From: Hyphomicrobiaceae bacterium | Lineage (GTDB): Bacteria; Pseudomonadota; Alphaproteobacteria; Rhizobiales; Hyphomicrobiaceae | Direction: 5' to 3' | Assembly: GCA_021775715.1 (NCBI GenBank) | Contig: JAJFHI010000312.1 | Location: 1-5,137 of the forward strand | Length of the DNA stretch: 5,137 nucleotides | Part shown: piece after piece, positions 1 through 5,137 of the stretch | Layout of the letters: each line of letters opens with the position of its first letter | Numbering within the stretch: position 1 is the stretch's first letter | Program-made: the position numbers and the translations under genes | Notes under the pieces: model-generated | Databases searched by the model: none | What the model was told of the DNA's origin: nothing | What the model saw: only the letters and a program-made list of their open reading frames with translations

Positions 1-925
1 GTGCCTTGCTTGCTTGATAAGGCCCCCCCTCATCATTCTCGGCTGAGGAATACGAAAAGAACTCGTGTTCATCAGACTGTGCACCCATCAGTGTGCCATA
101 AAGCGTTTTGATTCGCTCAGCTTCTTCAAGGGGGGTCTGCAAGGACCTTGCAACATCATAGGTCATATGCTGGCCACCAACCGGAACAGCATCCGCAAAA
201 ACAAAGGCACCATCAACAAACAATGCAAGAGTTGTAGTTCCCCCGCCGATGTCGATAACTGTTACACCAAGTCGGCGCTCTTCTTCTGTTGTAACGGCAA
301 TCGCGCTTGCAAACGGCGTTACGATCAAACCTGCAACGTCCAGATAGCAGCGCTCTATCAACATTACGAGATTGCGCAGCGGCGTCTCATCCGCCGAAAT
401 GGTGTGAAGATCTGCCGCGATCTCATGGCCGGCCATGCCGACTGGCTCGCCTCCGACGGCGATACCATCAAGCTGCACTCCAACACGGAACAGATGCACG
501 AGTGAGCGGCCATCGCGCTCAGCATAAGCCCGTCCCGCATCCATAACCCGCGCAACATCCATGTTGTCGACGACGCCGGTTTCCGTACGTGCCTGGGCTG
601 CGAAATTCTGAGACTTAAGTCGGCCGCACGATACCGACACATAGGCGCTATCAATCTCAACACCAGCGGTGCGTTCCGCCTGACTGACAGCCATACGGAT
701 CGACTGTTCGGCTGCGTCGATGTCGGCGACAACGCCTGCTTTGATGCCCCGCGCGCGTTGATGTCCAATGCCGATCACACGAGCACCAGCAAATGGTGAC
801 GCCGTTTGGCCTGGCACAGGTTGCTGATCATAGACGACAATCAAGCAGACAATTTTGCTGCTGCCGATATCGATGATGGCTTCCAAGTTGCGCCCGCGCA
901 TGCGACCGGAATCCCTAATTGACAT
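1..925 (-). CDS. ftsA: Cell division protein FtsA, 3' end missing
   Basis: FtsA is the actin-like ATPase that tethers FtsZ filaments to the inner membrane and recruits later divisome proteins. From ATG at 925, 308 codons are open to the window edge with no stop. Visible features are: phosphate-1 motif DIGSSKIVCLIV at 19-30, GIGHQRARGIKAGVV near 60-74, the FtsA-specific 1C subdomain in roughly 95-175, the second nucleotide loop VIDIGGGTTTLALF starting near 223 (Asp225), and VGGQHMTYDVAR followed by AERIKTLYGT, which are typical of alphaproteobacterial FtsA. Alphaproteobacterial homologues are about 420-440 residues, so the last 110-130 residues, including the C-terminal membrane-targeting helix, are outside the window. 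The start is unsure. ATG 925 has a short GGA 6 bases upstream, and ATG 901 has AGGGA about 10 bases upstream. The strongest initiation signal, at 980, is out of frame. The gene follows ftsQ directly and is normally followed by ftsZ. Confidence 0.95.
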   Translation of the reverse strand, partial: MSIRDSGRMRGRNLEAIIDIGSSKIVCLIVVYDQQPVPGQTASPFAGARVIGIGHQRARGIKAGVVADIDAAEQSIRMAVSQAERTAGVEIDSAYVSVSCGRLKSQNFAAQARTETGVVDNMDVARVMDAGRAYAERDGRSLVHLFRVGVQLDGIAVGGEPVGMAGHEIAADLHTISADETPLRNLVMLIERCYLDVAGLIVTPFASAIAVTTEEERRLGVTVIDIGGGTTTLALFVDGAFVFADAVPVGGQHMTYDVARSLQTPLEEAERIKTLYGTLMGAQSDEHEFFSYSSAENDEGGPYQASKA

Positions 926-980
926 GACGTGTCCAACCGCATTGAGCCGGACCGCCGCTAGATTTCACCGTCGGTTGCAT
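915..980 (-). CDS. 21-codon ORF between ftsQ and ftsA: coupling ORF or displaced ftsA 5' end
   Basis: An ATG at 980-978 overlaps the ftsQ stop as TGATG. GGAGG is centred in the ftsQ tail 7 bases upstream, the best initiation signal in the ftsQ-ftsA region. The frame starts MQPTVKSSGG and closes at TAG 917-915 after 21 codons. It overlaps the candidate ftsA ATG at 925 by 11 bases and ends 14 bases before the second candidate ATG at 901. It is one base out of register with ftsA. The ftsA frame is closed upstream by a TGA at 967-965 but open between 964 and 925, where it could encode a basic extension ending in RLNAVGHV. So either a real small ORF feeds ribosomes to ftsA by reinitiation, or the true ftsA start is this ATG and one base is extra somewhere in 918-964. 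I recognise no family for the 21-residue peptide. Confidence 0.35.
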   Translation of the reverse strand: MQPTVKSSGGPAQCGWTRHVN

Positions 981-1936
981 CAACCAGCCTCCGCCACTTT
1001 TGCAGTGCGGCGACGAATGGAGATACGTCCGGGTGTTCGCAAATCGATAACTGTGTTCGCGTATTGCGCCAAGCTCGCAAGAAGCTTTTGCACTTTTGCC
1101 CGACGCAACGTTGCATCAACGCCATCAGCTGGTAAGTGCACGAGCGCTCCGTTTCGCAAATGCAACGTCCACCGCCTCTCACCGACCCGCTCGGCTTCGT
1201 GCAAGTGCTCACTCAAAGGCTTGTAGTGCGACAGAACCGTCATAAGGTTGGTGCTCGCATCGCTTGCGCCTGCCCCCTTGAGTCTCACGAGGCCTGCAAC
1301 GTTTTGGTCTTTGGGAACGGAACCGAGAACGCGCCCGGTGGCGTCCAGCAACGCCGGCCTCTTGCCGTCACCGCGCTTCCAAACGGCGATTGGCGTGCGT
1401 TCCGTGACTTTGACGGAAAGCTGACCGGGAAAGATCCGCGTGATCGCCGCCGTCTTGATCCAGGACAGTGTTTCAATACGCTTTCGGGCTACTGAAATGT
1501 CGAGCGAGAAAAACGTTTGCGCGGTGTCCAACCCCAGCGCCTTGAATATCGCGGCATCATCGGTGTGCTTGTTGCCAACGACGGCGACCTGTTCAAGACC
1601 AAAACCTGCAAAGCGGGCAACTTCAACGGCCTTAGGAAGCATCGGCTCGTACTTGCGCACATTGGCGCCACCATCAGTGACAGCGAAAAACACAAGCGCG
1701 CCTGCGCAAGCCGCAACGATCATTCGTGGCAGCAAGGCTATCGATACGGCCTGGCGAACGCGCTTGCGACCATGACGGCGGCCGCGGCGACCTCCCCGCT
1801 TTTCGCCAGGCGCCAGGGTATCGTTATTGGGGACTGTAGGTTTTGCGAATGGATGTGACGGTAGAGAGAACGCAATTGGTTGTGTGCGGGGTTCGGCCCG
1901 CTTGTTAGAAAACCGTCCTGTCCTTACCTGTCGCAA
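980..1936 (-). CDS. ftsQ: Cell division protein FtsQ (DivIB family), probable TTG start
   Basis: FtsQ is a bitopic inner-membrane divisome protein that recruits FtsB and FtsL and links early and late division proteins. Called from TTG at 1936 it has 318 codons and ends in TGA at 982-980. Residues 1-71 are cytoplasmic and very basic (GEKRGGRRGRRHGRKR around 44-59). A single membrane helix follows at about 72-87 (MIVAACAGALVFFAVT). The POTRA domain spans about 113-184 (FGLEQVAVVGNKHTDD through ITRIFPGQLSVKVTERTP), and the C-terminal beta domain ends in VIDLRTPGRISIRR. IFPGQLSVKVTERTP is the family hallmark. The start is uncertain. There is no in-frame ATG or GTG between the ddl stop and Met72 (ATG at 1723), and starting there would remove the conserved basic tail. 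The TTG has GAGGA 6 bases upstream and overlaps ddl by 13 bases. An ATG at 1981, overlapping ddl by 58 bases, is the other candidate. Confidence 0.92.
   Translation of the reverse strand: MRQVRTGRFSNKRAEPRTQPIAFSLPSHPFAKPTVPNNDTLAPGEKRGGRRGRRHGRKRVRQAVSIALLPRMIVAACAGALVFFAVTDGGANVRKYEPMLPKAVEVARFAGFGLEQVAVVGNKHTDDAAIFKALGLDTAQTFFSLDISVARKRIETLSWIKTAAITRIFPGQLSVKVTERTPIAVWKRGDGKRPALLDATGRVLGSVPKDQNVAGLVRLKGAGASDASTNLMTVLSHYKPLSEHLHEAERVGERRWTLHLRNGALVHLPADGVDATLRRAKVQKLLASLAQYANTVIDLRTPGRISIRRRTAKVAEAG
988..992 (-). promoter_or_regulatory. Strong ribosome binding site at the ftsQ-ftsA junction
   Basis: The minus strand reads GGAGG here, 7 bases before the ATG at 980, within the last codons of ftsQ (VAEAG). 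With the TGATG overlap this is a classical coupling arrangement. It directs ribosomes into the 21-codon frame, not directly into the ftsA frame. Confidence 0.6.
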
Positions 1937-2871
1937 CTCGCATCCTCGACGATCCACCGGACGAGGTCGCCAAACGACCATCCAGCGTGTCCCGCAAATT
2001 CCGGCACCAATGACGTCTTCGTCATTCCGGGTTGCGTGTTCACCTCCAGGCACACAAGCTCGCCAGTGCCGCCTTCGGTGTCGTCGAAACGGAAGTCCGC
2101 CCGGGAAACACCTCGGCAACCCAACGCGTTATGCGCCGCCAAAGTGTATTTCCGGATGGTTTGGTAAACATTTGGTAAAAGATCGGCTGGAAGCACATGT
2201 TCTGAGCCGCCGGGCGCGTATTTCGCCTCGAAATCGTAGAAATCGAGCCCTTTGAGCGGCAGGATCTCAATGACTTCGCTGACGAAGTCACCGAAAACGG
2301 CACAGGTCAATTCACGGCCATCGACAAACCGTTCGACCATCACGACCTCGTCAAGGTCGCAGTCTTTGCCAATCAGCTCCGGTGGGCTTGCAGCACCCTT
2401 TGCGACAATCACAACGCCAACGCTCGAGCCCTCGGCTACCGGTTTCACAACATACGGTGGCTCCATCACGTGACCAGCAAGCGCTTTGCGGCGCGTCACA
2501 AGTTTGGCTTCTGCTACATTAACGCCTGCCGTTTTCATCGCACCTTTGGCGGCCTCCTTGTGCATTGCCAAGGCCGAGCCAAGAATTCCGGAATGCGTGT
2601 ACGGCAGCCGGAGGAATTCGAGCATTCCCTGCACAGCACCATCTTCACCGAACTTGCCATGCAAGGCATTGAAACAAACGTCAGGTTTGCATTCGACCAG
2701 TTGGGCCGCCAGATCTTGTGCCACGTCAATTTCAGTGACGCGGTAGCCTTCTTCGCGCAGGGCTTCGGCGACCGCGGCACCTGACTTCAGACTGACAGGT
2801 CGCTCTGCCGACAAACCACCAAGCAACACGGCAACATGGTCAAAGGTGCGGGCAGGGGGCTTGGCAAGCAT
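1924..2871 (-). CDS. ddl: D-alanine--D-alanine ligase
   Basis: Ddl is the cytoplasmic ATP-grasp ligase that joins two D-alanines. MurF then adds the dipeptide to the UDP-MurNAc tripeptide. The gene is 315 codons, close to E. coli DdlB (306), from ATG at 2871 to TAA at 1926-1924. Visible motifs are: LLGGLSAERPVSLKSG at 16-31 with Glu23 of the N-terminal binding site, ALHGKFGEDGAVQG at 69-82, PYVVKPVAEGSSVGV at 139-153 with ATP-binding Lys143 and Ser150, YDFEAKY at 212-218, SRADFRFD at 256-263 with Arg257 and Asp259, and CLEVNTQPGMTKTSLVPE at 274-291 with the magnesium ligands Glu276 and Asn278. Tyr218 corresponds to the E. coli Tyr216 that marks a D-Ala-D-Ala enzyme rather than a vancomycin-resistance D-Ala-D-Lac ligase. 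ddl follows murB after 83 bases, and its 3' end probably overlaps the start of ftsQ. E. coli has ddlB in the same cluster position. Confidence 0.97.
   Translation of the reverse strand: MLAKPPARTFDHVAVLLGGLSAERPVSLKSGAAVAEALREEGYRVTEIDVAQDLAAQLVECKPDVCFNALHGKFGEDGAVQGMLEFLRLPYTHSGILGSALAMHKEAAKGAMKTAGVNVAEAKLVTRRKALAGHVMEPPYVVKPVAEGSSVGVVIVAKGAASPPELIGKDCDLDEVVMVERFVDGRELTCAVFGDFVSEVIEILPLKGLDFYDFEAKYAPGGSEHVLPADLLPNVYQTIRKYTLAAHNALGCRGVSRADFRFDDTEGGTGELVCLEVNTQPGMTKTSLVPEFAGHAGWSFGDLVRWIVEDASCDR
1943..1947 (-). promoter_or_regulatory. Ribosome binding site supporting the ftsQ TTG start
   Basis: The minus strand reads GAGGA here, inside the ddl 3' end and 6 bases before the TTG at 1936. It is the main sequence support for that start over the ATG at 1981. 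Confidence 0.5.
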
Positions 2872-2954
2872 GGCGGGCCTTTAAAGTTTCGTGACGGTTT
2901 TGAAAAGCAATACGCGATGGCTTTGCAAGGTTTGAGACACCAACTGAAACCCGC
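2872..2954 (-). other. murB-ddl intergenic spacer, the only sizeable gap
   Basis: These 83 bases separate the murB stop from the ddl start. They are less GC-rich than the surrounding genes. Reading the minus strand I see short AT-rich pieces (CTTGCAAAG, TTGCTTTTCAAAA, ACTTTAAAGG) but no pair of well-spaced -35 and -10 boxes, no stem followed by a T run, and no open frame of note. It could hold a weak internal promoter for ddl-ftsQ-ftsA. That is inference from position only. Confidence 0.35.
2878..2882 (-). promoter_or_regulatory. Weak ribosome binding site of ddl
   Basis: The minus strand reads AAAGG here, 6 bases before the ddl ATG. It is a partial Shine-Dalgarno match, but it is correctly spaced and there is no competing in-frame start near it. 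Confidence 0.5.
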
Positions 2955-3941
2955 TTACTCGACCGAAGCAGGATGTACGTTATCGGACAACGCCAAGGCC
3001 TCTCCCGTCTCGTGGCCGTCTAAAGGTTCACCAAGACGAATGATTTCCCAACTGAGCGTGACACCAGAAGTGGCTTTGACGCGCGCGCGTATCGTCTCAC
3101 CGAGACGCTCAATGTCTTCGCCCTTGGCCTCATCGAAGTTGATCAGGAAGTTGCAGTGCTTTTCAGACACCATCGCACCGCCGACCTTGAAGCCACGCAG
3201 GCCCGCTGCATCAACGAGCTTCCATGCGCTTTGGCCGTCAGGATTTTTGAACGTCGACCCACCGGTGCGTTCCTTTATAGGCTGATTTTGCTCGCGATAA
3301 TTCGCGACTTCATCCATCTCTCGCAATATATCTTCCGGCTTGCCTGGCGTTCCCTGATAGAGCGCTTCGGTAAAGATCCAGTCTTTAGCGATGCTGCAAT
3401 GGCGGTAGGTATAGCCCATGTCCGCGTTCGACAACACATGGAGATTGCCGTCTCGATCAACAGCACGTGCTTCCACCAGCACATCCTTCGTTTCCGTTCC
3501 GTGTGCACCGGCATTCATGCGTAACGCACCACCGATCGAGCCGGGAATACCGCGGTAGAATGCAAGTCCTGCAATACCAGCATCGGATGCTGCGCGGGCT
3601 GCTTTCACATCCGGCACGGCCGTGCCAACGCGAAGCCTATTGCCCTCTTCAACGGTGATGTTGCCAAACTCACGCCCGAGACGGATCACAACACCAGCAA
3701 AGCCGCCATCTCGAACCAGAAGATTCGAGCCCAATCCAATAACAAAAACCGGCACTTCTTTCGGGATATTCTTTAGAAAGTAGGCAAGATCGGTTTCGTC
3801 AGCTGGCTTGAACAAAACCGTCGCCGGACCGCCAACGCGGAACCATGTAATTTGTTTGAGCAGCGCATCGGCTGTGAGACGTCCGCGCAACTCCGGCACC
3901 GCGGATTTGATGTCCGCCATCAAAGTCGAGTCCTGGCTCAC
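2955..3941 (-). CDS. murB: UDP-N-acetylenolpyruvoylglucosamine reductase MurB
   Basis: MurB is the FAD enzyme that uses NADPH to reduce UDP-GlcNAc-enolpyruvate to UDP-MurNAc, the substrate of MurC. The call is 328 codons, from GTG at 3941 to TAA at 2957-2955. Visible motifs are: TWFRVGGPA at 32-40 and VIGLGSNLLVRDGG at 67-80 (FAD-binding PCMH-type fold), GIPGSIGGALRMNAGAHG at 131-148, YRHC at 179-182 with the active-site Arg180, GGSTFKNP at 227-234 with the probable proton-donor Ser229, and WEIIRLGE at 298-305 with the probable catalytic Glu299. The layout resembles the shorter type II MurB. I chose the GTG because GGAGG lies 6 bases upstream and the codon forms a GTGA overlap with the murC stop. 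An ATG at 3920 (321 codons) is the alternative, with a weaker upstream AGGA. About 23 residues follow the normal end of the fold (EPLDGHETG onward), a low-complexity-looking tail with no motif I recognise. Confidence 0.96.
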   Translation of the reverse strand: MSQDSTLMADIKSAVPELRGRLTADALLKQITWFRVGGPATVLFKPADETDLAYFLKNIPKEVPVFVIGLGSNLLVRDGGFAGVVIRLGREFGNITVEEGNRLRVGTAVPDVKAARAASDAGIAGLAFYRGIPGSIGGALRMNAGAHGTETKDVLVEARAVDRDGNLHVLSNADMGYTYRHCSIAKDWIFTEALYQGTPGKPEDILREMDEVANYREQNQPIKERTGGSTFKNPDGQSAWKLVDAAGLRGFKVGGAMVSEKHCNFLINFDEAKGEDIERLGETIRARVKATSGVTLSWEIIRLGEPLDGHETGEALALSDNVHPASVE

Positions 3942-5137
3942 TGCATGCCTCCGACCTGAGCGGGCGCCGGACCAAGCCACTGCGGCAGGCCGTTGGCCCA
4001 TTCCGTGGAAACGCCAGCACCCAGGCACACAACCATGTCACCTGGACGTGTTTCGCTGCGCAGCACATCAACAAGATCGCGCGGCTCGCGAATCGACATT
4101 ACCGCCGGATGCCCATTGGCACGGATGTTTTGCGCCAGTGTGTGTTGATCGACACCTTCAATGGGCAGCTCACCAGCGGAATAAAGCGGCGCAACGATTA
4201 CATTGTCAGCATGTGTGAAGCAGGTCGAGAAATCGTGGAATAGCGCCTGAACGCGCGTGTATCTATGCGGTTCGCAGACAGCAAAAACGCGTCCCTGCGC
4301 GCCCGCCTTAGCCGCACGCAATACGGCTGCAATTTCCACTGGGTGGTGACCATAGTCGTCGTAAAACGCAACCCCATTCCATTCGCCGGTAAATTGGAAA
4401 CGCCGTTTAACACCGGAGAAGCTTGCTAGGCCTTGGCGAATAGCATCATCTGGAATGCCGGCTTCGGCGGCAATTGCAATGGCGGCCAATGCGTTGAGCG
4501 CGTTATGTTGGCCAGGCGTCGGCACCTCAATGCCTTTCAGCTCACGGCGGCCACCAACCACACGGTCAGAAAGTGCTACATCAAAAATCGCGACGTGCCC
4601 GCGTTGCGACAAGCCCGTCAAGCGCAGGTCGGCGATGTCGGACACACCGTACGTCAGCAACCTGCGGCCATCGAGACGAAGTGCCAAACGCTCGACCATG
4701 TCATGCACAACAGGATGGTCGATACACGTCACTGCAAGCCCGTAAAACGGGATGCCGCGATAAAAACGCTCGAAGGCGGCATGCATGTTCTCAACGGTTT
4801 TGTAGTAATCGAGATGCTCGGGATCAATGTTCGTGATTACGCCAATTTCTGTTGGCAAGTGCGTGAGAGTGCCATCGGACTCGTCGGCTTCAACGATCAT
4901 CCAATCGCCATTGCCAAGTCGCGCGTTTGAATCCCAATCCTTGATGATACCGCCGGTAATAACGGTTGGGTCTAGGGCAGCAGATGCAAACAAATGCGCG
5001 ACCAGGGAAGTCGTCGACGTCTTACCATGCGTACCGGTGACCGAGATCGTGCGATACATCCGCATCAACTCAGCCAGCATCTCAGCGCGGCGAATAATGG
5101 TCAGGCCTTTGGCACGGGCTGCTGCAAGCTCCGGATT
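3938..5137 (-). CDS. murC: UDP-N-acetylmuramate--L-alanine ligase MurC, 5' end missing
   Basis: MurC is the cytoplasmic ATP-dependent ligase that adds L-alanine to UDP-MurNAc, the first amino acid of the peptidoglycan stem peptide. The reading frame is open from the window edge at 5137 to a TGA at 3940-3938, giving 399 visible codons. Numbered from the edge, the visible features are: the Mur-ligase P-loop GTHGKTSTT at about residues 35-43 (catalytic Lys39), EADESD at 83-88, TNIDPEHLDYY at 102-112, GQHNALNALAA at 209-219 in the central ATPase domain, and DDYGHHPVEI and EPHRYTR at 260-295 in the C-terminal domain. GTHGKT together with DDYGHHP is characteristic of MurC rather than MurD, MurE or MurF. 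In E. coli MurC the P-loop lysine is near residue 130, so about 90 residues (most of the UDP-substrate domain) lie outside the window. An in-frame ATG at 5080 is internal and not the start. The last codons, for VGGMQ, contain the ribosome binding site of murB. Confidence 0.97.
   Translation of the reverse strand, partial: NPELAAARAKGLTIIRRAEMLAELMRMYRTISVTGTHGKTSTTSLVAHLFASAALDPTVITGGIIKDWDSNARLGNGDWMIVEADESDGTLTHLPTEIGVITNIDPEHLDYYKTVENMHAAFERFYRGIPFYGLAVTCIDHPVVHDMVERLALRLDGRRLLTYGVSDIADLRLTGLSQRGHVAIFDVALSDRVVGGRRELKGIEVPTPGQHNALNALAAIAIAAEAGIPDDAIRQGLASFSGVKRRFQFTGEWNGVAFYDDYGHHPVEIAAVLRAAKAGAQGRVFAVCEPHRYTRVQALFHDFSTCFTHADNVIVAPLYSAGELPIEGVDQHTLAQNIRANGHPAVMSIREPRDLVDVLRSETRPGDMVVCLGAGVSTEWANGLPQWLGPAPAQVGGMQ
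3948..3952 (-). promoter_or_regulatory. Ribosome binding site deciding the murB GTG start
   Basis: The minus strand reads GGAGG here, 6 bases before the GTG at 3941. It lies inside the last codons of murC, and the GTG overlaps the murC TGA as GTGA. This favours the GTG over the ATG at 3920 and suggests translational coupling of murB to murC. Confidence 0.75.

Noticed and set aside
23..29. Run of seven C (seven G in ftsA) as a possible frameshift or slippage site
   Set aside because: The FtsA frame reads sensibly on both sides (SAENDEGG then PYQASKA) and this segment is variable in the family, so nothing suggests a broken frame or programmed slippage.
65..505. Plus-strand open frame of 146 codons
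   Set aside because: It lies opposite ftsA, whose frame I translated without interruption and which carries clear family motifs. The plus-strand product has a biased Cys/Arg/His-rich composition and no recognisable domain.
364..768. Minus-strand open frame of 134 codons
   Set aside because: It is an alternative-frame shadow inside ftsA. The FtsA motifs (GIGHQRARG, VEIDSAYVSVSCGRL) are read in another frame across the same bases.
1924..2871. Ddl as a vancomycin-resistance-type D-Ala-D-Lac ligase
   Set aside because: The omega-loop reads YDFEAKY with Tyr218 in place, the signature of an ordinary D-Ala-D-Ala ligase, and the gene sits in a housekeeping dcw cluster.
2872..2954. Imperfect inverted ends (GCGGGTTT and AAAGGCCCGC) as a terminator
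   Set aside because: The match is imperfect, the arms are about 70 bases apart, and there is no T run. It does not look like an intrinsic terminator.
3156..3524. Plus-strand open frame of 122 codons opposite murB
   Set aside because: It is an antisense shadow of the conserved MurB region containing GGSTFKNP and YRHC.
4433..4930. Plus-strand open frame of 165 codons
   Set aside because: It is antisense to the conserved central domain of MurC. No domain is recognisable, and such frames are common opposite GC-rich genes.
1..5137. CtrA-type paired TTAA sites and GANTC methylation sites as cell-cycle control
   Set aside because: TTAA occurs a few times but I found no pair with 7-base spacing. 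GANTC sites are scattered at an ordinary density and do not cluster upstream of a gene.

Overview
The window is a stretch of the division and cell wall (dcw) cluster of an alphaproteobacterium. Every recognisable gene lies on the minus strand. In transcription order, from high to low coordinates, they are murC (5' end outside the window), murB, ddl, ftsQ and ftsA (3' end outside the window). The order murC-murB-ddl-ftsQ-ftsA, the FtsA sequence (a basic N-terminal extension, GIGHQRARGIKAG, AERIKTLYGT) and the FtsQ with a long basic cytoplasmic tail all fit Alphaproteobacteria, probably the order Hyphomicrobiales (Rhizobiales). Base composition is moderately GC-rich by eye. I cannot name the genus.

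Layout: 5137-3938 is murC, without about its first 90 codons. 3941-2955 is murB, which starts on a GTG that overlaps the murC stop by 4 bases. 2954-2872 is the only real intergenic gap, 83 bases. 2871-1924 is ddl. About 1936-980 is ftsQ, probably started from a TTG inside the end of ddl. 925 (or 901) down to 1 is ftsA, running off the edge. Coding density is close to 100% and there is no stretch above 300 bases without a gene. I saw no RNA gene, mobile element, CRISPR array or repeat family.

The genes form one pathway unit. MurC and MurB make UDP-MurNAc and its L-Ala adduct for the peptidoglycan precursor, and Ddl supplies the D-Ala-D-Ala dipeptide for the pentapeptide. FtsQ and FtsA belong to the divisome that uses the precursor at mid-cell. 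Tight packing and overlaps imply one polycistronic message with translational coupling.

This is a conserved housekeeping region and I found no undescribed system. The most interesting spot is the ftsQ/ftsA junction. A textbook ribosome binding site and a TGATG stop/start overlap point to a start codon at 980, but that frame closes after 21 codons and is one base out of register with ftsA. It is either a small coupling/leader ORF or a one-base frame disruption of the ftsA 5' end. A second point is ftsQ, which has no ATG or GTG in the place where its N-terminus should begin.
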